Positions 1-15,424 of a stretch of DNA of 64,000 nucleotides are shown piece after piece; the first letter of the stretch is position 1, and each line of letters starts with the position of its first letter. Location of the stretch: positions 11,595,634 to 11,659,633 of the forward strand of contig CM055114.1 in NCBI GenBank assembly GCA_029204225.1, given 5' to 3'. The position numbers and the translations under genes are program-made. Origin of the DNA: Diphasiastrum complanatum. Lineage: Eukaryota; Streptophyta; Lycopodiopsida; Lycopodiales; Lycopodiaceae. The notes under the pieces were generated by a model that saw nothing but the letters and a program-made list of their open reading frames with translations, was not told where the DNA came from and did not search any database.

Positions 1-177
1 ATTTCCCTTTGGAAAATTTGGCTTGATAGAAATAATAGGGAATTTGGGAATGGTGATTTTGTTATTTCTCCCCTACTACTTTTTAAAGAGGCTGATAAAC
101 TATTCTGCCTTTTAAGTGACTTCTTTGAGTTTTTCAGTTTGTACCTTGTATAAAATTATTAAGCTATGGCTAGCTTT

Positions 178-210
<33 letters not shown>

Positions 211-2036
211 CATCCTAGGACACTTTATCATCCTTTATATAAAGTTCTCTTTGTTTAATATAATAAAAGTTTGACTTATAGTTTTAAGACAAAAACTTTA
301 GTGATATTCCCGAAATGCATCCTCTACACTATTAGAAATATTCAAACTTTCAATTGAGTTATTGGTCAATTGCTATTCTTGCTCAAACACAAAATATCAA
401 CAAGGAAAAATAGAATAAAAGAATCCAAAAACGATTCTTTATTTTTAGCTTTTTTTCTCACAATAGCATACCCTACTAATGATACCTCTTAACATGCCCT
501 CCGATGAAGATATTTGAAATCTTCGTTCGAGGCATGTTGGCCTTCTTTATTGTCTTTCAAGATTGGATTGTTCTTCGTGGTTGCCTGGTTAGACTTTAAG
601 GTACTCCTTTTGGTCTCCTAAAAGCTTGGTAGATCACTTTGATCTTTGAGAAAAGCTTGCTGCATGGATCTTCGTTACATGCCAATAGAATGAATGTTAT
701 TAAATGTATCCTCTCAACTTTCTAGGTTATTATGATGTTTGCCTACATGACTTCCAAAACCTTTTCTCTAAAACCTCACCAAAAGGTTGAGCCAATTTCT
801 TTGTAATAATGAATGTCCCCTCCTTTCTTTAAATGTTTGTGTTACGCCAATTACATTATTTGCATTAGGCAACATCACCCATTTTTTAAATACCATCCCC
901 TCATACTTGGAAAGTTTTCAATGCTTAGCTAATAGGACCAACACAAGAGGTTAATTAGTGCATTATGTGATCGATCATGCTGCTTCTATATTGATGTCCT
1001 TGAAACCTAAGGTGAGATTTTTTAGTATACTTGCAAGATAAGCTTCATGGCTCCTTGACTAAAAACCTTGCCAACATGTTCATTCAATTCCAAAAGACCC
1101 TCGATTGGGACGAACCCCTTCAATGCCCTGCTTGAGAAAACCCGTAGTCCTCTAAAATCTTGGAATTTAACTCAAAAACTATGTATAAGTTCTAACCCAA
1201 AATTGTCACTTCCAATGCTAGAAAAGGCCTTCAAACAACCACAAGCAAGAGGTCATCAATAGAGCTAAAGGCCATGTATTGACCAATGTGGAATCGAATG
1301 TCACTAGAAAGATACTTTTGAATAAGCGTATTTTTGTCTTGACTACCTATTTGTTTCTTCATGAAGACAATTGCCCTCTCCAATTCTCAACCCCGAAATA
1401 ACAAGCTTGTTTGATTGCAAGAACACCCTCGATATGGGTTTTGGGGACAATTTAATTATGGATTACTATAGTAAAAAATGGAGTAGACAAGTTTGTTGGG
1501 ACAAAAAGTTTAAATCCCTACCCAAATTTCCCATCAGTAAATTCAAATACTTTGCTTACCACTACTTTCCCAATCTCTTCCCTTGAGAGCCAACTGGCCT
1601 TTCTACAATTGTCCTCTTTGTTCCCTTTCTTTGATGCCTTGAAGAAAAATCTTAGAAAGACCTTTTCTATGCCTGTGACCTACACATTTGGACTAATCTA
1701 CATAGCGGTCTAGTGTCTCACTTCCACATCTTTAAGCAAATTTAGTTCCATTGGGGGGCTTTCCTAGGAGCATTGACAATTCCTTTCACATTGAAATATG
1801 ATCAAATTCATGATGGTTTGGATGATGTTGGTTGGAAAAACCAAAAAATGTTGAATGATATCCACACCCGAATTATTGCACACATATGGGTATGTTACCC
1901 AACCTCACTTTCTAGAGCTTTTGGGTAATTTCATGATGACATTGTTTGTTACTATTATTTTACAAGTGATTTTATTTTACAATTAAGTCAAATTTAGTGT
2001 AAAAAAATGGACAAGTACATCATTAGCAACCTGAGC
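1..2036. other. AT-rich intergenic DNA, no gene recognised
   Basis: No reading frame here resembles a known protein. The longest open stretches are 60-70 codons and show no motif. A (TG)n microsatellite sits at 186-210. The stretch around 480-760 has the feel of old retroelement DNA, but I could not anchor it to any domain, so it stays unassigned. Confidence 0.5.
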
Positions 2037-2350
2037 CTTTAATGGGATGCATTTCCAACCAACGATAACTTTGAAAATAGAGTGGAAAGTGATATAGAAA
2101 TGGCATGCATTAGAAGCTTTTGACGGGATTCCAAACAACAATAGTTTTGAAAATAGAGTGGAAAGTGATAGAGAAATGGCATGACATAGAAAGCTTTTAA
2201 TGAGCTGTGTTTTCCAGCCAACGGCTGCTTTCAAAAGTCAAAAAATTCATGAAAAATGGTTATCAAAAGAGGCTTTTTATGGGCTATGTTTTACAATCAA
2301 AAGTTGCTTTGAGAACAAAGTGAAAATGATAGAGAAATGGCATGAAATAG
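2037..2350. repeat. Degenerate ~78-bp tandem repeat, about 4 units
   Basis: The block GAAAATAGAGTGGAAAGTGA recurs at about 2073 and 2149. A decayed version lies near 2229 and another, GAGAACAAAGTGAAAATGAT, at 2311. Each is followed by AGAAATGGCATG or a decayed form of it and preceded by a variant of 'tgggctgtgttttcca'. Spacing is 76-82 bp. The array is noncoding, because the frames running across it are not conserved between units. Confidence 0.75.
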
Positions 2351-2682
2351 ATGGGCTGTATTCACTAGTCCAGTAGTTGCTGAGCATGAAGAAGAGGCTT
2401 TTTTGACTATACAGCCCATTATTGCTTAATTAAAGAGATCTCAAGCATAGATAATAAACATGAAAACAAAACATTTTCTGGGGTGCTTCCAAAAACTTCT
2501 TAAAAATAGCTTCAAAAAGCTCGAAAAACCTCAGTATGATAAAAACATTTTGCCCTCGAGGTAGAGGATGGCATAGAATCTGTCAAATTCTTAACAAAAT
2601 AACAGGAAGAAGAGAGCAAATGAAACAAAGAATGGGAGAGATTGAGAGACCAAGAGGGAAAACAGACATAAAAGGCTGACTC

Positions 2683-2702
2683 AGAGAGAGAGAGAGAGAG
2701 AG
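2683..2702. repeat. (AG)10 microsatellite
   Basis: A pure AG dinucleotide run in the DNA beyond the 3' end of the thiolase gene. It is one of several GA/CT or GT/CA tracts in the window. Confidence 0.9.
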
Positions 2703-3210
2703 TTGGTGATCCACCCCCTCCCCAATTATTGCAGCAACATCACTACTGCTCATGTCGCTATTGATTCATAGATCTTTCCTGGATGTGTTCTATTAACCTT
2801 GAAGTTCTAGAAATTGCTCCTTGGAAGTTGATTGAAAGGTTGAAGGATTTTCAGATTGAATTTCCTTCAAGTTGGTTCATTTCCATCTGGGGTAAGCTAT
2901 AGGTTTTTTCTACATTGATACCTTTCATCAAACAAAATTGCTTGAGATATCCGTCAACATAAGGAGCCAGCAATTGCCAGTTTCATTCGTAGCAACAAAA
3001 AATTTATTATTTGAGCTAGAATTTGACAGCATCCAGAAACACAAACCACCATGCTCAGTTATATGAGCTGCTTATATGCCCATAATGCTCCAGAGATAAT
3101 GCCTAGAAAACAGACCACCTAATGGAGAACAATTGAGCAAGAAGCAGCACACTCCAACTGAACAGAAGCGTTCATCAAAGCAAATTCAATTAAAGACTGG
3201 ATAAATAAAA

Positions 3211-3216
3211 TTTATT
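3211..3216 (-). terminator. Candidate poly(A) signal of the thiolase gene
   Basis: The minus strand reads AATAAA here, about 250 nt past the thiolase stop codon, which is a normal plant 3'-UTR length. It is only a motif match: plant poly(A) signals are loose and the region is AT-rich. cDNA 3' ends would settle it. Confidence 0.35.
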
Positions 3217-3465
3217 CATCAACAAAAGTGCAAGTTGTACAGCAATTTAATAACACCTCTCTCCTCATGGTAGATGAAAATACAATACGACCAGAGCAGC
3301 CAATCTTTCACTTGTTTGCACCATTTTTGGTATGCATAGAAATCGTGTCAGAAAAAGTTAGGCCATATCACAGTAATATAATGTCACAAAATGAAATGAA
3401 CATGACTCGAAGGCGAAGGACATGTAAGCAAAAACAAAGCTAACACCTTCCAGTTTTCCAATAGC

Positions 3466-8777
<5,312 letters not shown>

Positions 8778-8851
8778 CCTTCGATCTGGAACCCAAATTG
8801 CTGACCCACAGAACCAAACAGCCCTCCTATGGATCAAAGCCAAACTCCCAG

Positions 8852-8857
8852 TATATA
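8852..8857 (-). promoter_or_regulatory. TATA box of the thiolase gene
   Basis: The minus strand reads CTCTATATACTGG here, 75 nt upstream of the thiolase ATG. Transcription would then start near 8825, leaving a 5' UTR of roughly 45 nt. Position and sequence are good, but there is no transcript evidence. Confidence 0.6.
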
Positions 8858-8860
8858 GAG

Positions 8861-8889
8861 CGATCGATCGATCGAGCGAGCGAGCGAGC

Positions 8890-8921
<32 letters not shown>

Positions 8922-8931
8922 AATGGGATGG
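8861..8931. repeat. GATC/GAGC/GA compound microsatellite in the thiolase promoter
   Basis: CGATCGATCGATCGAGCGAG runs into a GAGA tract, interrupted once by GATAGA. On the gene strand this is a CT-rich element just upstream of the TATA box. GAGA/CT tracts are common in plant core promoters. A long open frame across it (8462-9052, plus) is low-complexity and is not taken as a gene. Confidence 0.85.
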
Positions 8932-9060
8932 AGAAACGGAGATGGCGACGAACTTTAAACGACAAAAAATAGAGAGAAAAGAAAGAGCCGCCTCCAACCA
9001 GAAATACAACGGGGGCTTAGTAGCGCGGAGCATTCAGCTCTCTACCACTTAGATACTTGC

Positions 9061-9301
9061 CACGTGCTATATTACCACGTGGAATCATCTCAGCAGTTAT
9101 CTAGAAGATACGTGGCAATACATCAACGTTTATGGTGAGGGGAGGTGAGGAGATGGGCGATAGGAAGGAGGCGGGTATGTTACTGGGCCGTCAGCAGATT
9201 TAGCTCGGCACCGTTAGATTACATGGGACTACGCTGCGATATTGCCACGTGTATTTTAATCGACAGCGTTATAAGTCGGCAAGTGGTGTTACTGACACGT
9301 G
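9061..9301. promoter_or_regulatory. Cluster of G-box/ABRE-type ACGT elements upstream of the thiolase
   Basis: CACGTG occurs at 9061-9066, 9076-9081, 9246-9251 and 9296-9301, and TACGTGGC at 9109-9116. Several have the CCACGTG or ACACGTGGC context of bZIP-bound ABREs. They lie 280-525 bp upstream of the thiolase ATG. Known plant biology: G-boxes are bound by bZIP and bHLH factors. Inference: abscisic-acid, light or seedling-stage control of this beta-oxidation gene. Confidence 0.6.
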
Positions 9302-11393
9302 GCCGATATCGAAGTGGGCGGGGTGAGAATTCGGGGGAGCACCTTGGGAGGCGGCGCTTCGGCCGTCGGTGGCGGTAATAGTGGGGAGGTCCTTGTTTTG
9401 TAGTGGGATTTTCTTTTGTTTTATTTTGATTTAAAATTACAATAGACACTCTCATGCTTTTCTTAGTAGAAAACTTGTGAGAACAAGGGATGGCACAAAG
9501 ATATCATTCCGCGATAGGAATTTTCATCACCATTTGACGATCGTTTTAGATCTTTCTCTTGTTCGGTATATCATTAGATTTTGGGAACATGAATGGTCGA
9601 GAATGTGGACACCCCACCCAAAGGGACTAACGTCTAGCCAATGTTGTGGTCAAGTGTTGGTGGTTATTAATCCAATTCTAAAGACCTTATCGGCTTCTAT
9701 GTAGACCCTACGAGAATGGGCTTTTGTAGGAACCGGCCCCAATGGAGAACTGTCTTGAGCCCGAGATTGACGTTGAGAACCAAACCGTCTTGTCGAAGGG
9801 GGTGTGGGTCTAGTATTAATTGATTTACATAGAATCTAAAACTCAAAATTTTCTTACAAGCTTGTGGAGGGCACTAACTAATAACTCGCCACTTAGGACA
9901 ACTAATGGTGGGCCAACAAATATGTGGTGTTCAACAAGAATTTTATCAGCAATTGTTGTAGAAATTGATGTTTCTTAACTTGTTTGAGTGTCACTTAAGG
10001 TGTGATTTTTGTGCATAATAAATGTTGGCCAAAAAAATTAGATTTTTCTTGCTCTTTATAAAATTTCAAATGTAAATAAATACGTATGATAGCTATTATT
10101 ATTTAGAGGCAAGATCAAGGTAGATTAGTGTCGTTTTACCATTGGGAATAAATGGTAACATTATGAATCTCAACAAGGTAGTGCTCTTAGCAATAGGACA
10201 GTGTGGTCTTACAAGAAAAGAAAGAATTTTCTATTTAAACCCATTCGATCTTCTTTTTCTACGAAACCATACTCCTTGACTAATGAATTAAGTCTAAGTT
10301 TAAAGCTTGAGACGTGACAAAAATGTTTTCTTGTCCCTAATAACTAATGGCACCACAAGTTGGACTTACAATCGCAGGATGCCGAATTGGGGCTTAATGT
10401 CAGTAACTACTGATGGGCTCTTCAAGATGGGCTTATACATGCAGGATGCCATACTTGGGCAATCAATCTAACAAAATTGCTTAGTTACATAGACTCCTTA
10501 GTGCTGCTTTCCCAAACTACCTTGGGCTACATTGAGATGCCTCTTAGGCCTTGTATTCCAATCCCCACAGGTGGTCGGAAAACTATGGTGGCAACTAAAT
10601 TTTGAAATGGCACAATTCGACTTGTCGCATTGCAACACTTCGATGTAGAGCACGTGTGGCAAAAAAAAATTAGATAAAGATTATTGTGATGTGGACATCG
10701 CAATCCGACGGACATCAGATTGTGACGTCCATGTTAGCAATCCAACACCTTCTAGCTCTGACCATCGGATTGCGGCATCCATGTCAGCAATCCAACAACT
10801 TCCAGCTCTGACAGGGAGGTGGTACAAAATGGAAGGCGTCAAATTGCGATAGAATGTATTCTTTATGCCAACATTATTTTGACGATAAAATATCTGTGAA
10901 ATGGGTTGAACAATAGTAGAGCTTAAATCACAGATTGTTAAGAATCTTCATGAAGAATTTCCATAGGATGTGGAATTCAATGTGAAAGAAATAAAGAAAC
11001 ATATGAGCCTGTGGATAAGACATCGTCGTGATTCAGTACGACGAGCTTATAGAGATGGGGCATCCAAACTTGTTGGAGAGTTAGCGGATATCAAGGCAAC
11101 CCTAATTAGATTATTCATTGATCAACAATTAATAAGTGACTCAGAGAGGGATTTGGCACCTTGCGTGTGTAAGTCCAACCAATGGTCACATAGTTATTTG
11201 GTTAATTAGAAGTTAATAAAGGGACATTAGACTAAATTGCGGGAATGAAATGTCGCAGGGCCTAATAGTCAAGTTAGTGAAAAAATTGAAGGTGGAACCT
11301 CTACTGACTTGCAATTGGATGTTCTTGCTTCAATTCCTTGCTCCACCTCTCATCTTTTCTTTGGATTTTTATGTTAATTGGATTTGGTAATTG
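9302..11393. other. Low-copy intergenic DNA with a 50-bp direct duplication
   Basis: No convincing gene. The block TCCATGTTAGCAATCCAACA (from 10729) recurs with few changes from 10779, a period of 50 bp, and each copy is followed by CTTC(T/C)AGCTCTGAC. Short open frames here show no recognisable domain. Confidence 0.5.
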
Positions 11394-11640
11394 TGTTAAG
11401 AACCAATAATAAACTTGTTACTATTTACAGTTTACTGTTGACATTTGTTACCAGCTATAAGTAGCTATAGGCTGGTCTATAGTCAGCTACTAGTTTCTCT
11501 CTCTATATTTAGAGTTTATTGTACTCATCATTATTCAGTGTAATAGTGTGATGGTGTGTCCTTCTTCTCTTTTTTATGGTGATTGCTTATCGTGATTGAT
11601 TGATAATCCTCATCTGATTATTGACATGGTATCAGAGCCC
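11394..11640 (+). mobile_element. Short copia-type LTR with adjoining tRNA-Met primer-binding site
   Basis: A 233-bp candidate LTR (11394-11626) starts TGTTAAGAACC and ends TTATTGACA. It is followed at once by TGGTATCAGAGCCC (11627-11640), complementary to the 3' end of initiator tRNA-Met and typical of plant copia elements. The inside of the LTR has a TATATTTAGAG stretch and a CTCTCTCT run. I found no second LTR downstream, so this is probably the 5' end of a truncated element or a small non-autonomous one. Confidence 0.65.
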
Positions 11641-12312
11641 GATAGTGCATGCCTGATCAGTGGATACAGCTTGTCACTGGCTCCGCAATGAAATGAGAAA
11701 GTCCTTCACATGAGGTTAAAGCTTGGAGGGCAAAAAGTAGAAATCCTTCCTTGGAGTATATTTCAGGTTTTGGAGCTCAAAATCATCAGTGGGGAATGAA
11801 GACACGGTCTCGGAGGCATCAAAAAGGCCAGGTAGCATTAGATAGATTGAAAATCTGTTGAGTGGGGAGATTTTTACAATACTTCGTAGTTTTGTGAAAA
11901 AGTGCAAGTTTTCAAGAAGTTTCAATCATAAACTTGTTCAATCAACTTGTGGGGAACATTTTGTGCTGTCAGAAGTTTAGCAATATTGCTACTAGCAGTT
12001 TAGAACTATTCCCAGCTCATTTGGTGGAGATTTGAGCAACTTCTTGCATTTTTTTTTGTGCATTTTTGCTTGAAGTAGCCTTGTAACAGAAAATCAAAGT
12101 TTTAAGCCTCATTTTTTGTAATGATGACTTTTGGAAGTTATTAGACCCAAGTACAAGTCAATTTAGTGTGGATTTGCACTCACAATCTCATTTTTTGGTG
12201 AAGATTTGGCTTAAAAGGAGTGATTTTTGCTTAGAAACAGACTTTCTGCTCTTTTTTGTCTCTGTACTACTCACCAGAAGCCTCTTGTACGACTCGAATG
12301 CAGGAAACATGT

Positions 12313-12438
12313 CTGAAATGCCATCAGACAGGCCCGAAATGCCACCAGACAGGCCCGAAACGGCTTTGGACAGTCCCGAAAGACGAAGGAAGTGATCCGA
12401 AATGCCAGATTTGCAGTCTGAAATGTCCGAAACGCCTC
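12313..12438. repeat. 21-bp minisatellite, six units, divisible by three
   Basis: Units begin CYGAAA at 12313, 12334, 12355, 12376, 12397 and 12418, exactly 21 bp apart. The first two are near-identical (CCGAAATGCCACCAGACAGG type) and the later ones have drifted. Because 21 is a multiple of 3, long frames stay open on both strands and give 7-residue peptide repeats such as EMPPDRP (plus). No flanking domain tells which frame, if any, is used. Confidence 0.85.
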
Positions 12439-13151
12439 CATGTCTGCATGCCAAATCGTTCTAAAACATAGTATATTGAAGGGTTTTCCAACACCTGAAG
12501 ATTGAACGTGCACCAGTAGCTGTCTGCCACTTGTCAATAAGGAAAAGTCTGATTCAAATCAACGAAGAATCTTCTCTTCAAATTTCATTTCAAATTGAAG
12601 GGTCCCACAGGTGCCCCTAGTCTTTGGGACTGGACCATTCTTTCTAATGGCTCTATCCATTGGTTGTTTTTGTAAGAAAGTAGAAAACAGAGTGATGTTT
12701 TGACCTAGCTGGAGAGACTATTTTTTGGATCTAATTAGACAGGAGCTATGCTAGTACAAAGGGCTACACGTTGATAGAAAAATATTTGGATCGCTTATGC
12801 ACGACGGAGGATAGCAGTTTAGTAATAATTGCCATTTTAGGCTTAAGGGCAGTTGTGAGCCATGGCTTACAATGTTTTTGAGGTTTCTACTTCTTATGAT
12901 GCAATCATTAAGAGGGAGTGTTATGAAGGAAAGAGCAATGGAAGATTGGTTCTTGGGAAGATCCAAGGCATGGATCTCACATCTCTTCATCAACTCAAAG
13001 GACTCTATGATTATGAATTGATCACTCATGATCAAGATGTTGAAAAGGTTGGCTGGAGAAGACTACATGGAGCAAATTGAGAGGCAATTGTTTCAAGGAA
13101 AGGGAGATCTCATTGTTGAGCTTATTAAGGTTTTTTATGGATTCAAGATTT
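12439..13151. other. Unassigned DNA between minisatellite and R1 LTR
   Basis: Small open frames only (for example 12862-13080, plus) with no recognised domain. The boundary at about 13152 is where similarity to the other R1 LTR copies stops. Confidence 0.4.
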
Positions 13152-13524
13152 TGTCAATTTATGCAAGTGAAGTAGGTAGGATCTGATTTTAGTTCATTTT
13201 GCAGCAAAGTAGAGATAGGAATCCATCGTTGTTCAACTGACAGTAACGTAGATCATTTGTTGAACGCATTGGCTTGTATTTTGGTTGATTATGCATGTGC
13301 ATTATGTTCAAGAGAGACCCATCCAGATGTCCTCTGACAGGCAGGACAATACTACAATGATTATCTGCCCCTTCTGCCTAATCTGGGCCTTAAAACAAGA
13401 AAGATAATCTCAAGAAGTGCCCACACTCTCTGTTGATAGGCAGAAGAAGAAAGAAACAGAGAAAAACTAGTTAACAGATTCTATAGGCTCTGAAGATGTC
13501 AACATTTGGCGCCGTTGCCGGGGG
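13152..13524 (+). mobile_element. R1-family LTR (3' part) with tRNA-Asp primer-binding site, copy A
   Basis: The sequence 13152-13504 matches, in reverse orientation, 41846-42190 and part of 36263-36600. It ends GTCAACA. After a TT spacer comes TGGCGCCGTTGCCGGGG (from 13507), an exact complement of the 3' end of plant tRNA-Asp, the primer used by Athila/Tat-type Gypsy elements. The left end is truncated. No Gypsy coding sequence follows, because a copia element begins 23 bp further on. Confidence 0.75.
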
Positions 13525-13546
13525 GGGGGAGAGAGAGGCATACATC

Positions 13547-14150
13547 TGATGAAAAAATCTAACTCTTCACTATGAGAAATGAATGTCAGAAATAATTCTA
13601 AGTGTTCAACATGGGAAAAAAAGCTGCTCTCGGGTAGAGAGAGAAAATCATACATAGAAAACTCAAGTAGAGAGAGAATGAGTCCAAAATACCAAAATCT
13701 CAATATTCACAATATGGCAACACATGCCCAGCTTTCCCTACATGAGAGAGACTCGAATTCCTACAGTGGAGTTGCATGGAAAGTCCACATAACTGAACTA
13801 ATTCACCTACCAGAGACTTACATGTGTAACTGCATCATGTATGGTGCATGTACTGCATGTCAACTCATAAAATTGCCTAGACATGTGTAGATCACAAAAA
13901 CTACTTTGCATGTTGCATGCACTGATTGCATGTGGCTTGCATGCATACAGTAAGACTTTGCATGCTATCAAAACATCTGCATGTCATTACAATTGAACCT
14001 ATCTAACTCAAATCCGAACTACACTAGAAGGATATGTGCTCAATTCACACTCCTTATATGTACAACATGAAATCTAGTGAAATTATCATGGACATGACCC
14101 CAAACTCGAGATAGGAAGATAATATTTTAATAATATTCACACTCCTCCTT
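13547..14150 (-). mobile_element. 3' LTR and polypurine tract of copia element A
   Basis: Read on the minus strand, the coding region is followed by AAGGAGGAG (14150-14142, the polypurine tract) and then TGTGAATATT, the LTR start at 14141. The LTR ends ...TTTTTTCATCA at 13547 (595 bp). The same PPT and a similar end (GGATTTTCATCA) occur in element E, so these are sister families. The LTR is rich in GCATG-type words and contains a CT-rich tract near its end. Confidence 0.85.
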
Positions 14151-14155
14151 AAAAT

Positions 14156-15424
14156 TTATGTTCCTATCAACATAGATTTCGAAATTAGGCCAAGGTTTGA
14201 CTCATCTTCATAAAGACATTCTTGAGTAGAGGCTTGGTGAGAAGATCTGCAACACAATCTGAAGATGAAACATGCTCCAATGAGAGTCTCTCCTCCAATG
14301 ACCTTTTCTCTTACAAAATGATGAGTCACTTCAATATGCTTGCTCCTTGCATGAAAGACTAGATTATTTGCAAGAGCCTGAGCAGAAATGTTATCATTCT
14401 TGATAATTGGTAAATCTTCATCTGCATAACACTTAAGCTCCAAAAGTAGCCTTTTGATCCATAAAACCTCCCTTGTTGTGATTGTAAGAGATTTGTATTC
14501 AGCTTCACAGGATTATAAGGAAGTAGTTGCCTGCTTCTTTGACAACCAAGAAACCAAATTTCCTCCAAGGAATATAGTGTAAACACTTGTGGATTTCCTA
14601 TCCAACCTGTCTCCTGCAAAATCTGAATCTGAAAGGGCAATCAAAGTCAGATCTACTCCTTCATAGTATAGTCCATAATCCAAGGTAGAAGATATATACC
14701 TCAAGACTCTTTTAGCCAACTTCCAAGGATATAACTTTGGATCCTGCATGTGTTGACTCAGCTTATGAACACTAAAGCTTAGATCAGGCCTAGTCACTGT
14801 TAACCAAATAAGTGAGCCAATAAGACTCCTATAAAGAGTGATGTCCTCAAAGGATTTTTCATCATCTTTAATAGGAACTTTTACAGTGTGCTCCATAGGT
14901 GTATCTATGCCTTTACAGTTCTCCATATGAAATTTCTTGAGCGTAGAAAGTGCATATCTACTTTGGCTCATAAATGCATGACCTTTCCAAAAATCTATTT
15001 CAAGGCCTAGAATATAGTGAAGAACTCCTAAGTCCTGCATTTTAAACTCAGTACCAAGTGCATGCTTAGTTTCTTCAACTAACTTCTCACTATTTCCACA
15101 AAGAATGATATCATCTACATAGATGAGAAGAATAATTACAAAGTTATCTACAAACTTATAATACAGAGAAGGGTCATATTCACTTAGACAAAATCCGAGT
15201 GATATGAAATAAGAATTGAGCCTTGCATACCAAGACCTTGGTGCCTGTTTTAGTCCATACAGACTTTTGAACAAAAGACAAACTTTTGATTCATCACCTT
15301 CCTTCACAAAACCTGGAGGTTGCTCCATATAAATCTCCTCCTCAAGGTAATCATTGAGAAATGCATTAGAAACATCAAACTGGAACATACTCCATTTGTA
15401 AAAACATGCAAGAGAGATGAGTAT
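14156..15424 (-). pseudogene. Copia A reverse transcriptase and RNase H (broken)
   Basis: The RT core is well preserved over 14513-15388: [26 protein letters not shown], the catalytic IYVDDIIL, and the RT-RNase H connection (RPDLSFSVHKLSQ, VLRYISSTLDYG). RNase H follows with SDSDFAGDRLDRKS, SWLSKKQ and HARSKHIEVTHHFVREKV. An in-frame TAA near 14515 separates the two parts, another stop precedes the RT start (CGA to TGA), and the C-terminal end shifts frame near 14280. It cannot make a full polyprotein. Confidence 0.93.

Noticed and set aside
13579-13890. 103-codon frames at 13579-13890 and 41459-41770
   Set aside because: Both lie within the copia A/B LTRs; the match between them reflects LTR identity, not a gene.
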